In this document: piece after piece, positions 33,851 to 44,949 of the stretch
Numbering within the stretch: the stretch's first letter is position 1
Layout: each line of letters starts with the position of its first letter
From: Nissolia schottii
Lineage: Eukaryota > Streptophyta > Magnoliopsida > Fabales > Fabaceae
DNA: 64,000 nucleotides
Assembly: GCA_003254905.1 (NCBI GenBank)
Contig: QANU01076562.1
Location: 982,747 to 1,046,746 of the forward strand
Reading direction: 5' to 3'
Program-made: the position numbers and the translations under genes
Notes under the pieces: generated by a model
Seen by the model: the letters and a program-made list of their open reading frames with translations, nothing else
Database searches by the model: none
Told to the model about the DNA's origin: nothing

Positions 33851-35522
33851 ACTTGTTTTAATATAATTTTTGGGGTCATTGATGTTGGTCTTGGCAACCA
33901 ATACCTAAGAGGGGGGTGAATTGAGTATTTAAGAAATTATTCTAATTTTGGCAAATATTACATTTTCATGCAATCAAAGTAATTATGTAACAGAATATAT
34001 CAATTAAAGAGATGCTTATTTGCTCAATTATGTATGTTGATTAAACAATAAGATCAATAGAGTAACTTATAAACAATTATCAATAAGTGTATAATATTGC
34101 AATTCTCAAATATGCAAGACAATAATATAAGTTTTGCAATAAATAAAGAGATAGAGTTAGAGAGATTGCAAGCAGGGGTTTATCCTGGTTCGGCCAACCT
34201 TGTGATCTACGTCTAGTCCCCAAGCGCATTACTCAAGATTTTTCCATTATCATCAAGCTTTTAACTTAGGTGCTTAACAAATCTTTACATCCATGAGTAG
34301 TCTTCACACCTTGTGCTTGAGCCTCAAGTAATCCACCTTAGGGATACCACACCCTAATCAATCTAGAGGGATACCTCACCCTCTTTACAAGTGTATGAAA
34401 TTTTTGTGTTTGATAAGAAACTCTCTCAAGAGTAGATAATACAAATTGAAGCTCTATAGGAGTATTGACAATATCTCTCTTTTGCTCTTAAGATGATGAA
34501 AAATATTAATCCATTGATAGAAAGAAGTATAAGGATGATAGGAATCAAGAGCTTGGCTAGAAATGTGGGTTTAGTGAGTATTTATATAGTTTGTAAGTGT
34601 ACTAGTCGTTACCCATTAATTCTCCAATATTTTTTTGTTGAAAACTAGTCGTTTTTGTCTTCTGTGACAGAGTCATTCGCATGACTCAAGCAAATATAGC
34701 CGTTATGACTTTTTTTGTCAGGTCATTCAAATGACACACCCTGGTCATTCGAATGACTCAAGTTTGCTTGAGCCAAAATTCATCATTTTTTCCATTCTTT
34801 TGATTCCTATTGTCAATTTTAATCATTTTTAGTTCCTAAAATCAAAAGATCATTTAAGAGCATCATTCTAAGAGTTTAGAGAGAGATATATATCAATTTT
34901 CCTTTGACAAGAATACTTTTAAGTCCTAAAAAAACTATATCCTTTTGACTGCTTGCTTGGACTTGGTATTCTTCATGAATCCTATCTTCGGCATAACCAT
35001 GTTCTTCATGGAATAAACATTTTATGCTCGGCCGTTTGACTTTGGTCATCATATGAAAATGTTCTTTCTTGTTCCATCTTGTTCTTAATGCCTTGGACTT
35101 TCCTATACATAAAATCATTCACTAGAAAGTATAGTTAGTCCAATGTGTTCCAATATCTTAATATGCATCTTTAGATCAATTAATGCATCATGCATATACA
35201 ATTAGGCAAGGACCAAATCATTATATTAATCAAATAATAATCTTTTCCTAACATGCATGTATTCTAACACTATAGCACTTGATATTCATGCATATATACA
35301 TATAGACACAAATATATTCAATAGTTAATCTATCAAGCACATATAGAGAGTCATTGGAGATGTTCTCAAAAGAATGTTTCTTATTTAACATTGTATGATG
35401 TATAAGTTATATGATACCATCAAGTTCAGTCATATAAGATCAAATGTAATCTTATTTAGCATATAACATCCTTTTGCATTCTCATTGTCATTATCTATTT
35501 GTTATGTTCTATTTGTCATCAT
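33851..35522. repeat. Large tandem duplication, copy 2
   Basis: Near-identical to 32138-33849; the differences are isolated substitutions and one 37-bp unit-number change. It contains two GTCATTC.(A/C)ATGAC-type palindromic words near 34673-34757, as does copy 1. Confidence 0.9.
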
Positions 35523-36124
35523 AAAGATATAAAACAACTACGGAAAGCTAGTTTTACAAATATAAGCATAGACAATTAGAACATATTATATTTGTCATCA
35601 TCAAAACATATTGAATTAAACAATTAGAACTACTAGGTAAACTTAGCTCCACAATTGACATTGAGCCACTTATAACCGTTGGACATAACTTAAATATTAA
35701 ATAACCTTTGGCTTATTCATACTATTGCACCCACTTCGAAAAAAAAAATTATTGCACCCGCCATGATTAAATCCACTAAACACACATCATTCTTAGTTCT
35801 TTCTCTCCCACTTAAGCTTCACGTTATTGCTTCTTCCTCTTTCTCATTGTTGTGATTTTTTTCTATTGTAGCAAGAGCTGTTGTTCATCTTCTTCTTCCT
35901 TTGTCTTGCTTAGCTCCATGAGGCCTCCCAAATCAAAATGAGATTGGTTGCTCAGTGTTTTTAAGGATTGAACGTAGACGAGTTCCTAAAGAGACTCACA
36001 TCTAATCCTGAAAAGAATCATGTCGAGGCATTTTCATCAAACATAAGCTATAGTTAAATCGAAGATAGATCCTTAAAGAAAGTTAAATGGTTTGTAGTAT
36101 ACTTGTTCTATCTCATCACTGTAT
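35523..36124. other. No supported feature
   Basis: AT-rich spacer; a pyrimidine-rich stretch near 35790-35920 has no coding continuation. Confidence 0.35.
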
Positions 36125-38950
36125 TCTTTATTGCTATTGTTTAGGATTATGGTTTTTGCCTTACTATCTTCATGCACTCAGTTGACTAAAATATTCTATT
36201 ATCCACACAATTTTCACGACAAATCTAGGTTTTTAGTATTTTTCTAAATTGTTTGTTTTGTATATTTACAAACTTTTAGATAAAACAAACTGTTATTTAT
36301 AATTAAATAAATGATTATATAGTAATTACACACTTAAAAATCAATAAACAAGTCTTTTTATATATTTATATCATCATCAAAGACACATGTCAGGTTCGAA
36401 CCATTTGATTTCCAAACCAACATGGCTCCAATTGGAAACAAGTCACGTCATTTAAATTTGAACAATTGTTCCAACTCTTTTTTTTTATCCCTCTAAAAAT
36501 TTTCTTTAGACCGTACTTATATTTTCACATATCATCCATTTTTATGAGGTCCAAACTCTACTTTTTTATTTTTTAAGGTCATTTTTTGCAACTATATCCA
36601 ATTTTTTTTTGTACATAACTTGCGATGTAAATTTTTTTTATGCTAAACTATTTTTTGAGGATTAATGTTTATATGTAGTTGTTTTGTTTTTTATATAAAA
36701 TAAATATGAATAAAAGGTGAAAATTACTTTCACTAGTCTGAGTCGTATTAAAAAATACGCATATTTTCACTTTAATATTATTATTTTCATTGTGTTGATA
36801 TGGCTATATATAATTTATATGTTAATGAACTATTTTATTGTTATTGTAAATTATGTTATTCTTATGCACTAAAATAATAATTATTTTTTTATAATTTATT
36901 TTTATATTATGTAAATATAAAAATATTTTTTAAAAGGTAGCAAATATGGTAGGGTAGAATACAAGTTTTAATTTTTTTTTTTGAATAGTTAGAATTTTTA
37001 TTTGTAAAACTTATGTGTAAAGATAGGTTTTTTTTATCCAACGAATTTAAGGTAAGATTGGAGTTGAGTCAAAACCTTATCCAACCTTTACTCATTGCCA
37101 AATGGCGGAACCTACAATGATACTTCATGGTCTTAAAGAAAAGGAAGAAGAAGAGAGAACATGGCTTAAAATGATTTTTGGGCATTGGGCAAGCAGGCAG
37201 ATTGTTTGGTTTTGAGTTATGGGCCATGATCCACTCTGTATGATGGTATTGTGAATGAACTATAGGCCGAAATGGGCCTTCTGTAAATGTTATGTAATTT
37301 TGCTGTCCAAAAACGGTTTATGCGGTTCCTCCTTTTAACTTTGCGATAAAATTTTTTTAAAGTGATAATTTTATTTTAAAGGGTAAGTTAACTATTTTTA
37401 TTATTAAATTATTAGATTATTGCTTAAATTTGTACTACCTCTAATATTTTTGGAGGAAATACTCAATTTGATTCTTCAATTTGGTTCTTGTCGAATCACT
37501 AATAGGCTAATTTAGTTATNCTTAAAGAAAAGGAAGAAGAAGAGAGAATATGGCTTAAAATGATTTTTGGACATTGGGCAAGCAGGCAGATTGTTTGGTT
37601 TTGAGTTATGGGCCATGATCCACTCTGTATGATGGTATTGTGACTCAGCTATAGGCCGAAATGGGCCTTCTGTAAATGTTATGTAATTTTGCTGTCCAAA
37701 AAGGGGTTATGCGGTTCCTCCTTTTAACTTTGCAATAAAAATCTTTTAAAGTGATAATTTTATTTTAAAGGGTAATTCAACTATTTTTATTATTAAATTA
37801 TTAGATTATTGCTTAAATTTGTACTACCTCTAATATTTTTGGAGGAAATACTCAATTTGATTCTTCAATTTGGTTCTTGTTGAATCACTAATAGGCTAAT
37901 TTAGTTATTAACAACAAAATAAATTATGGGGCCCTATCATTTTTAAATGTAAATCAAGTTAATTCCTCTTTGTCAAGCTCAGTTGTCAATCAGGCTAATG
38001 GGTTACGTTAAGTGACCTATGTGGCACTGTTGACACACCCTCCCCATGTGTCACTCATTCTCACTAAACTAGTCTAGAAAGAATGGCGTCGCTTTAGCCT
38101 CTTTGGGGTTCACTAACCTAGGGCCAAAACAATGTTGTTTGGTTTAATGGGGGTGATCAAGTGAGTAGAAGTGAGAACAAGTGACATGTGGTGAGGGAGT
38201 ATGCTAACAATGCTACATAAACGTTGTTTAATGGTTGAATCCAAATGAGAATGACTAACTTGATTCATGCTTAGAAACATGAATTAATGAAGATTTTCTT
38301 TAATAGGAACCAAATTAGTCCGTAAATAATTCGACTCGTACTAAATTTGACCTTAGCTCATAATTTTATAGTTTTGTTCGGGAAAAAATGATTAGTCCTG
38401 AAAGCAAAATTTTTATTTATTTATTTATTTGTAATTGGTTCAACTTAGCTTTGGCTGTTGACCTTTTGTTTTGGTTTTTTTTTTTCGTTGGCTCTTGACC
38501 GTTGACTTTATGATCATATATCATTGTATATGGTAGTGTTTGTTTTTTATTCAATATGTATAAATTGGGTTGAGTTTATACAAAAATTCTCTCCTACATT
38601 TAGATGAAAAATTCAAATAGTCAACTTCATTGGTTGATTCGGCCTCACCTAAACTCAGTTTTAGGGTAATTTAATAATTAAAACTTATTTAAATAATGGT
38701 AAGTCTTACATTTGCAAGGACAAACTGTCCTTTTGTTTTCTTGGGCAACATTCTATTTAACTAGCAAATGGAATGCACTAAGAGACCCATGAGAAATTTG
38801 GAAAAAAAATCAAAAAAATTAAAATGAGATGATAAAATTTTAAAAATTAAAAGTTCACGCATAAAATTAATAGTTTGTATTTTTTTTTTAACAAGAAAGG
38901 CATATTAGTCTAAAAAATTGTGACTAAAGGCAAGGGTGAAAATAGACCAT
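36125..38950. repeat. Diverged direct segmental duplication, copy A
   Basis: It runs colinear with 39452-42018. Shared landmarks in order: CTATTGTTTAGG, ACAAACTGTTATTTATAA, CATCATCAA.GACA.ATGTCAGG, AAATGGC.GAACCTA.AATGAT, GATTTTTGGGCATTGGGCAA, AAATTCAAATAGTCAACTTC, and GCATATTAGT near the end. It contains an additional local duplication with an N at 37520. Divergence and indels show that it is older than the N-linked duplications. No coding content was recognised, so it is probably part of a non-coding transposon. Confidence 0.75.
37132..37908. repeat. 388-bp tandem duplication with an N at the junction
   Basis: 37132-37519 (starting CTTAAAGAAAAGGAAG, ending GGCTAATTTAGTTAT) is repeated at 37521-37908 with roughly a dozen differences by eye. 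A single N at 37520 separates the copies. The diverged paralogue at 40955-41375 has the segment only once. Confidence 0.9.
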
Positions 38951-39074
38951 TTAGGTGGGAGTTACGAAAATTGATATTTCATTTTAAACAAAGAATATTA
39001 CGTATATTTTAACCATGCAATTAAAACTCAAATGATACACGTATGCACAACATATGGTCTATAGTATTAAATTA

Positions 39075-39300
39075 CAAAAATACCACATGTGCACCTAATT
39101 TTATACACTCATACATACACCATTAATAATGCGCAAACTTTATTCTCATGAGTGCACAAACATTACAAACTTATAGATAATATTCTCAATTATACTTAAT
39201 TAAGTGTACAAACATTACATACATTAAAACACAAACTTTATGTATATAAGTATATGTGTATGTATGTTGTATATTTTTTAGTGTACATGTAACAGGACTC
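39075..39300. mobile_element. Mutator-like MITE with 9-bp target duplication
   Basis: A 226-bp element begins CAAAAATACCACATGTGCAC and ends GTGTACATGTAACAGGACTC. The inner halves of the two ends are inverted repeats (ACATGTRCAC). It is flanked by an exact 9-bp direct repeat ATTAAATTA (39066-39074 and 39301-39309), as expected for Mutator-type insertion. Its ends match the left (GAAAAATGCTCCATGTACAC) and right ends of the 18.2-20.5 kb element, and it carries GTGCACAAACATTAC words inside. Confidence 0.65.
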
Positions 39301-39451
39301 ATTAAATTATGTTTCATGCAAGTGAAAATATCAATTACACAAGTTATATATCACTTAAAAAGAATAAACACTTTGTGAGACTGTCGTGTTCCCGTGTCTG
39401 ACACACTGCGGACACCAACACACGAAAACACTCATTCGACACACATGTTTA

Positions 39452-42018
39452 CTTTATTGCTATTGTTTAGGGTTAAAGTTTTTCTGCCTTATTGTCTTCA
39501 AGTACTCGTTTCATCCTTGCTCACTTGACTAAAATATTCTATCATCGTCCACACAATTTTTACAACAAACAATTCTATTTTTTTAGTATTTTTCTAAATT
39601 GTTTATTTTGTATATTTAGAAATTTTCGGATAAAACAAACTGTTATTTATAAGTAAATAAATTATTATATAGTAATTACACATTTAAAAATCAATAAACA
39701 AGTCTTTTTTATATATTTATATCATCATCAACGACATATGTCAGGTTCGAACCTGCAATCCAATGGTTGCAATTTGACTTCCAAAAGGCTCATGGGAAAC
39801 AAGTTACGTCATTTAAATTTGAACAATTGTTCCAGCTCTTACGTATTTTCCAAAATTGTTTGGTTTCTGTTAGATCAATTTTCTTTTTTTTTGTTGGTGT
39901 TGCCACGATATCTTCACCTTATAATCAGGGAAGGAGATTAATCTCTTCGACGATGTAGGTTAGTTGGCATGCACTATTTTAATATAATGAAATGACCAAA
40001 AAAAAAAAAAGAATGCAATTTTTGGGGGAAACTATATGACTCTTGCTTATGACGAAAATTGGGGATACATAATTTATCTATGGGTATACTCCCTAACCCA
40101 ACCTCATGGATAAGGTAAAAATTTATTTTTCAATAGATAATTATTCGTAATTACTTGAAATTACTCACATGAGTTATGGTAGGGTTAAAGTTTTAATGTA
40201 CTCACCCCGACCTTAACCGTACCCTTTACATTATGTTTTATTTTTTACTTTCATTTTCTTTGTTTTACTGTGATATTCAAATTTTCTTTGTTCTTCTTTA
40301 AAATTTTATTTGGACCATACTTATATTTTTACACATCATCCATTTTATGAGATTTAAAACTCTACTTTTTTTATTTTTTGAGGTCATTTATCTCTTTAAC
40401 TATATTCAAAAAAAAAAAGTGTACATAAATTGTGATGTAAATGTTTTTTTATGCTAAACTATTCCTTGATGACTAATGTCTATGTGTAATTGTTATTTTT
40501 TTTATATAATTTATAAAATAAATATGAAAAGAATGTGGAAATTACTTTCACTAGGCTGATTTGTTTGAAAAGGTATGCATATTTTCTCTTCAATATTCTT
40601 GGTTTTATTGTGTTGACATTACTATAAATAGTTTATACGTTAATGAATAATTTTCTTGTTATTTTAAATTATGTTATTCTTATGCACTAAAATAATAATT
40701 TTTTTTATAATTTATTTTTGTATCATGTAAATATAAAAATATTTTTTAAAAAGTAGCAAGTATGGTAGGGTAGAGTATGAATTTAAATAATTTTGTTGTG
40801 AGGAGAGTTAGAGTTTTTATTTGTAAAACTTGTGTGGAGGGGTAGATTTTTTTTTTCTGTCCAACAAGTTCATATTTATATTAGGATTGAGTCAAAATTT
40901 TATCCAACTCTACCCCTTGCTAAATGGCCGAACCTATAATGATACCTCATGGTCTTAAAGAAAAAAGGAAGAAGAAGAGAGAACATGGCCAAAAATGATT
41001 TTTGGGCATTGGGCAAGCAGGCAAATTGTTTGGTTATTTTTATTCTTCCAAAAGGGCTGTAAATATAATTGGGTTTGAGTTAGGGGCCATGATCAACTCT
41101 TTATGATGGAATTGTGAATGAGCTATAGGCCGAAATGGGCTTTCTGTATATGTTATGTAAAGTTTCTGTCCAAAAATTGGTTTTGCGGTTCCTCCATTTA
41201 ACTCAGCAAAAAAGTCCTTTAAAATGAGAATTTTATTTTATAGGGTAAAATGAATATTTTAATCATTAGATTATTAGATAATTGCTCAAATTTGTATTAT
41301 CTCTAACATTTTTTTTTTGGAGGAAATACTCAATTTGGTTATTATCGAATCACTAATAGGCTAATTTAGTTCCTAACCAAAAATAAATTACTATGTGACA
41401 CCATTGTCACATTCTCTCCGTGTGTCACTCATTCATTCATTCTCACTCCTACTCATCTCACTAAACCAACCAACATTGTTTTGACCCTAGGTTAGTGAAC
41501 CTCAAAGAAGCTGAGAATAAGTGACATATGGTACATTATTTTTATTTTTTTTTTCTGTGGGCTCTTGGCTGTGTTGACTTTATGATCATATATCATTGTA
41601 TATGGTAGATTTTTTTTATTCAATATCTATAAATTGTGTTGGGTTTATTAAAAAATTCTCTCCTACATTTAGATGAAAAATTCAAATAGTCAACTTCATT
41701 GGTTGATTCCGTCTCACCTAAATTCAGTTTTAGGGTAATTTAATAATTAAAACTTATTTAAATAATGTAAAGTCTTACATTTGCAAGTACAAATTGTCCT
41801 TTCGTTTTCTTGGGCAACATTACTATTTAACTAGCAAATGGAATGCACTAAGTGACGCATGAGAAATTTGAAAAAAAATATAAAAAAAATCAAAATGAGA
41901 TGATAAAATTTAAAAATTAAAATTTCAAAAATAAAATTAATAGTTTGGGTTTTTTTTTTAACTAGAATGGCATATTAGTTTAAAAGTGACTAAAGGTAGG
42001 AGCAGAAATAAACCATCT
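39452..42018. repeat. Diverged direct segmental duplication, copy B
   Basis: Paralogous to 36125-38950 over its length. A segment of about 45 bp (41465-41510, ..TAGGTTAGTGAACCTCAAAG) is present in the opposite orientation to its partner in copy A (38099-38142). The copy ends at a truncated copia element. Confidence 0.75.
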
Positions 42019-42087
42019 ATGTAATACATACTTAAAGATGGTATATTTCTATCCCTACCTTTAATCACAAATATTTAGACTAATATG
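41971..42087. repeat. Hairpin (inverted repeat) at the copia junction
   Basis: The arms 41971-42018 (CATATTAGTTTAAAAGTGAC..) and 42036-42087 (..ACTAATATG) are inverted copies of about 48 bp with several mismatches, separated by a 17-nt loop. The right arm runs directly into the YVDD codons of the copia RT. Confidence 0.75.
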
Positions 42088-43076
42088 TGGATGATATTCT
42101 TCTGGCTAGCAATGATGTTGATTTCTTGTATGAGACTAAACAAATGCTAATGACTCATTTTGATATGAAGGATCTTGGTAATGCCTCTTTTGTTTTGGGC
42201 ATTGAGATTCATCGAGATAGGTATCGTGGCATTCTTGGTTTATCTCAGAAAAGCTACATTAACAAGATTTTGGATAAATTTAACATGAAGTCTTGCAAGG
42301 CTTGCACTACTCCCATTCAAAAAGGGGAGAAGTTTTCTAAATCCCAGTGTCCTAAAAATGATGGTGAGATTGCAGAAATGGAGAAAATCCCTTATGCTTC
42401 CGCTGTTGGCAGCCTTATGTATGCCCAAGTTTGCACACGTCCAGATCTTGCTTTTGTTATTGGTGTGCTTGGGAGATACTTGAGTAATCCTGGTCTGGCC
42501 CACTGGCAAGCTGCAAAGCGAGTTTTGCGGTATCTGTAAGGTACCAAAGATTTTATGTTAACTTATAGAAGGTCAGATTAACTTGAAGTGAAAGGGTATT
42601 CAGATTCTGATTATAGTGGTTGCCCAGATGATTTCAAATCTACATCTGGGTGCATATTCATGTTAGCTGGAGGTGCTGTTTCTTGGAAAAGTGTTAAGCA
42701 AACACTTACAGCTACTTCAACCATGGAGGCAGAGTATATAGCGTGTTATGAGGCTACGCGTCAAGCGATTTGGTTGAAAAATTTTATTGCTGAGCTTGGC
42801 GTTGTGGAGAGTATCTCTAGGCCTCTTACTATATATTGTGATAACTCTGCTGTGGTGATTTTTTCTCGTAACAATAATACAACGAAGCATTCAAAACATT
42901 TTGACACGAAATTCATGTTTGTTAGAGAGAAAATTCAGGAGTTTCAAACTCGTGTTGAGCATATTCCCACAGAGCTTATGATTGTGGATCCTCTAACCAA
43001 GGGATTGACTGTTAAAGTTTTTGTCGAGCATGTAACCCGAATGGGTGTAGTGAGATCTTTTGATGTATTGGTTTAG
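42084..43076 (+). pseudogene. Ty1/copia pol fragment (RT C-terminus plus RNase H)
   Basis: One reading frame of 331 codons begins at the RT catalytic YVDD (42084-42095). It continues through the copia signatures MKDLGNASFVLGIEIHRD, YASAVGSLMYAQVCTRPDLA, and RNase H (GYSDSDYSGCPDDFKSTSGC, VSWKSVKQTLTATSTMEAEY, TIYCDNSAVV, KHFDTKFMFVREKI). It ends with a natural TAG. Two in-frame stops break it, at 42537-42539 (where RYLKGT is expected) and 42579-42581. Everything upstream of YVDD (gag, protease, integrase, most of RT) is missing. It is non-functional. Confidence 0.93.
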
Positions 43077-43586
43077 TGGGAGCTGTTTTTCCCACATATA
43101 ATTCTTCTTTTGGATCTCATATAATATGTTGTCGTCTTTTTGAAACATTTAACAATAATTATTTACTGCTATGACGACAATTATTTTGTGTTTCCATAAT
43201 TTATTTATTATGATTTGCGCAATTGAAATTATCTATACTGTTGTTATATAATGGCATAATATTGAGACATTTTGGATCCAGTCTCATGTTATTATTGTAA
43301 CAAGATTGTCTTTCAATCTCATGTAGCATCTTGGGCGGATGATCAGGACAAATATTTTTCACATTCATAAAGGTCACTGAAGTGTAGTGGTTTTTTATTT
43401 CTGTATGATATCATTGCTCCTTCGAGTGTAATTTTCTGCAGTAATGGAATACTTATACATTTCATTTTGGATCTTGTGGTTAAGAACATTGTGTTATTCT
43501 GGTATTTATTGTGGCCACATAGTGTAAGTTGATCTGGATTAATGTTTCATTTTGTAATCTAATTTATGCTGTCCAAGTGGGAGAAT

Positions 43587-43930
43587 GTTGGAATAATTAT
43601 AATAATTATTTTATGGACATGCATAAATTAGTGTCTTTGTCCAGATTAAATTGATCACCAGAATAATGTATACATGTGTTTAGACTAGCTGATGGTAGGT
43701 GGGTTAGGTCCAACGACATTACCTAATATATGTAAGAGTCCCTTCACCTACCCTGTGTTAGTTTTTATTCTCCCTATTAAGAATAAATAAAAGTTTACTC
43801 CTGCCTAGAAAAACCTGACACAGAGCATAGGAAAGAACCTCTTCCTCTTCTCTCTCTCTGTTTTTTTTCTTTCCATTCTCTCATCTGCAGGCATTAGAGA
43901 AGAATGACTACTGCTCCTTCAATTCCAGGT
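43587..43930 (+). mobile_element. Probable 3' LTR of the copia remnant (right end uncertain)
   Basis: After a roughly 500-bp non-coding tail, a polypurine-tract-like AAGTGGGAGAA (43576-43586) precedes TGTTGGAATAATT, the usual 5' end of plant copia LTRs (TG..). AATAAATAAAAG near 43784 and a CT-rich stretch follow, as in LTRs. The 3' CA end could not be located and no 5' LTR partner is in the window, so the right boundary is approximate. Confidence 0.6.
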
Positions 43931-44456
43931 AAAAATTCTCTTCTCTATCACTTATCAATTATTTATATTTCACATGCTATGATTAGGAGAAACATTATAA
44001 TGTATCAACATTAAAATCAATGTGATACATAGGTTTAACGTATAAAAGTAAAAGGTTTTCTTAATGATTTTCATTTTTTTTATAAATTGGATACAAATAA
44101 TCCGCATGATAAATATCTATAATTCAACATTTGAATCAACAAAAAAATATGTTTTATAAAAAGTTACTAAGTGATATAACTTGATCCTTTCATTTAAAAT
44201 ATATACATAAAGAAAATCACATATAAAATACAATTGTTTGATGATGTATGAAAGAGATTAATTAGTATGCATTCACAATATAATTTTTTTTACACTGTTA
44301 TTTAATTAAATTATTTTAAATACACAACTTTTAAAAGTAATGAGAAATAGTCAAAAGTTTTTACTAATTTTTTAAGATCTCATCGAATGACAGAGTACAC
44401 CAATTAATTTCATAAACTGTATATTAACATTCATCAAAGTTATTCATAGAAAGAAA

Positions 44457-44949
44457 GGGAAATACCATGTTTGGTCCCTAGACTTTTACTCGGTGTCTTA
44501 TTTGGTCCCTGATATAAACAAATTGTCAAAGTAGTCCTAAACATTTTTCGTCGATGCCCACGTTAGTCCCTCCGTCCATAAGCTCATTGAACGAAAGGAC
44601 TAATGGATGAGGTGATTAATGAGGGCAATGACAAAAAATGTTGAGGACCAAACTGGGCACCAAATATTATATCATGGACCAAATAGTAGGGCTAATGAGG
44701 GTAATGACGTCGTTTATTGAGTGGGGGAAAGGTTCATTGATGATTAAGAAATAGAAAGAGTGATGAGTAAAAAAGAGATGATGATTAAACGAAAATTTAA
44801 TAGTCAACTCACCATTTATCATTAAAATCATGCATGGAGGGACTAAAAAAACAACAACGAAACATATTAAAAATTGCTTTGACATTTTATTTATATCAAT
44901 GACCAAAAATGACATGAAATAAAAGACTTCGAACCAAAATGTATTTCCC
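44457..44949. mobile_element. Long-TIR Mutator-like MITE
   Basis: The left end GGGAAATACCATGTTTGGTC and the right end read inversely (GGGAAATACATTTTGGTTCG) start inverted arms of about 130 bp. The arms contain TTTGGTCC.TGATATAAA and TTAGTCCCTCC in both orientations. The flanks TAGAAAGAA and TAAAAAGTA resemble a decayed 9-bp target duplication. The interior is non-coding. Confidence 0.65.

Noticed and set aside
33160..35118. Two near-identical minus-strand frames (MILCIGKSKALRTRW..)
   Set aside because: They are the same short frame in the two copies of the N-linked duplication, without domain or splice context; probably repeat DNA.
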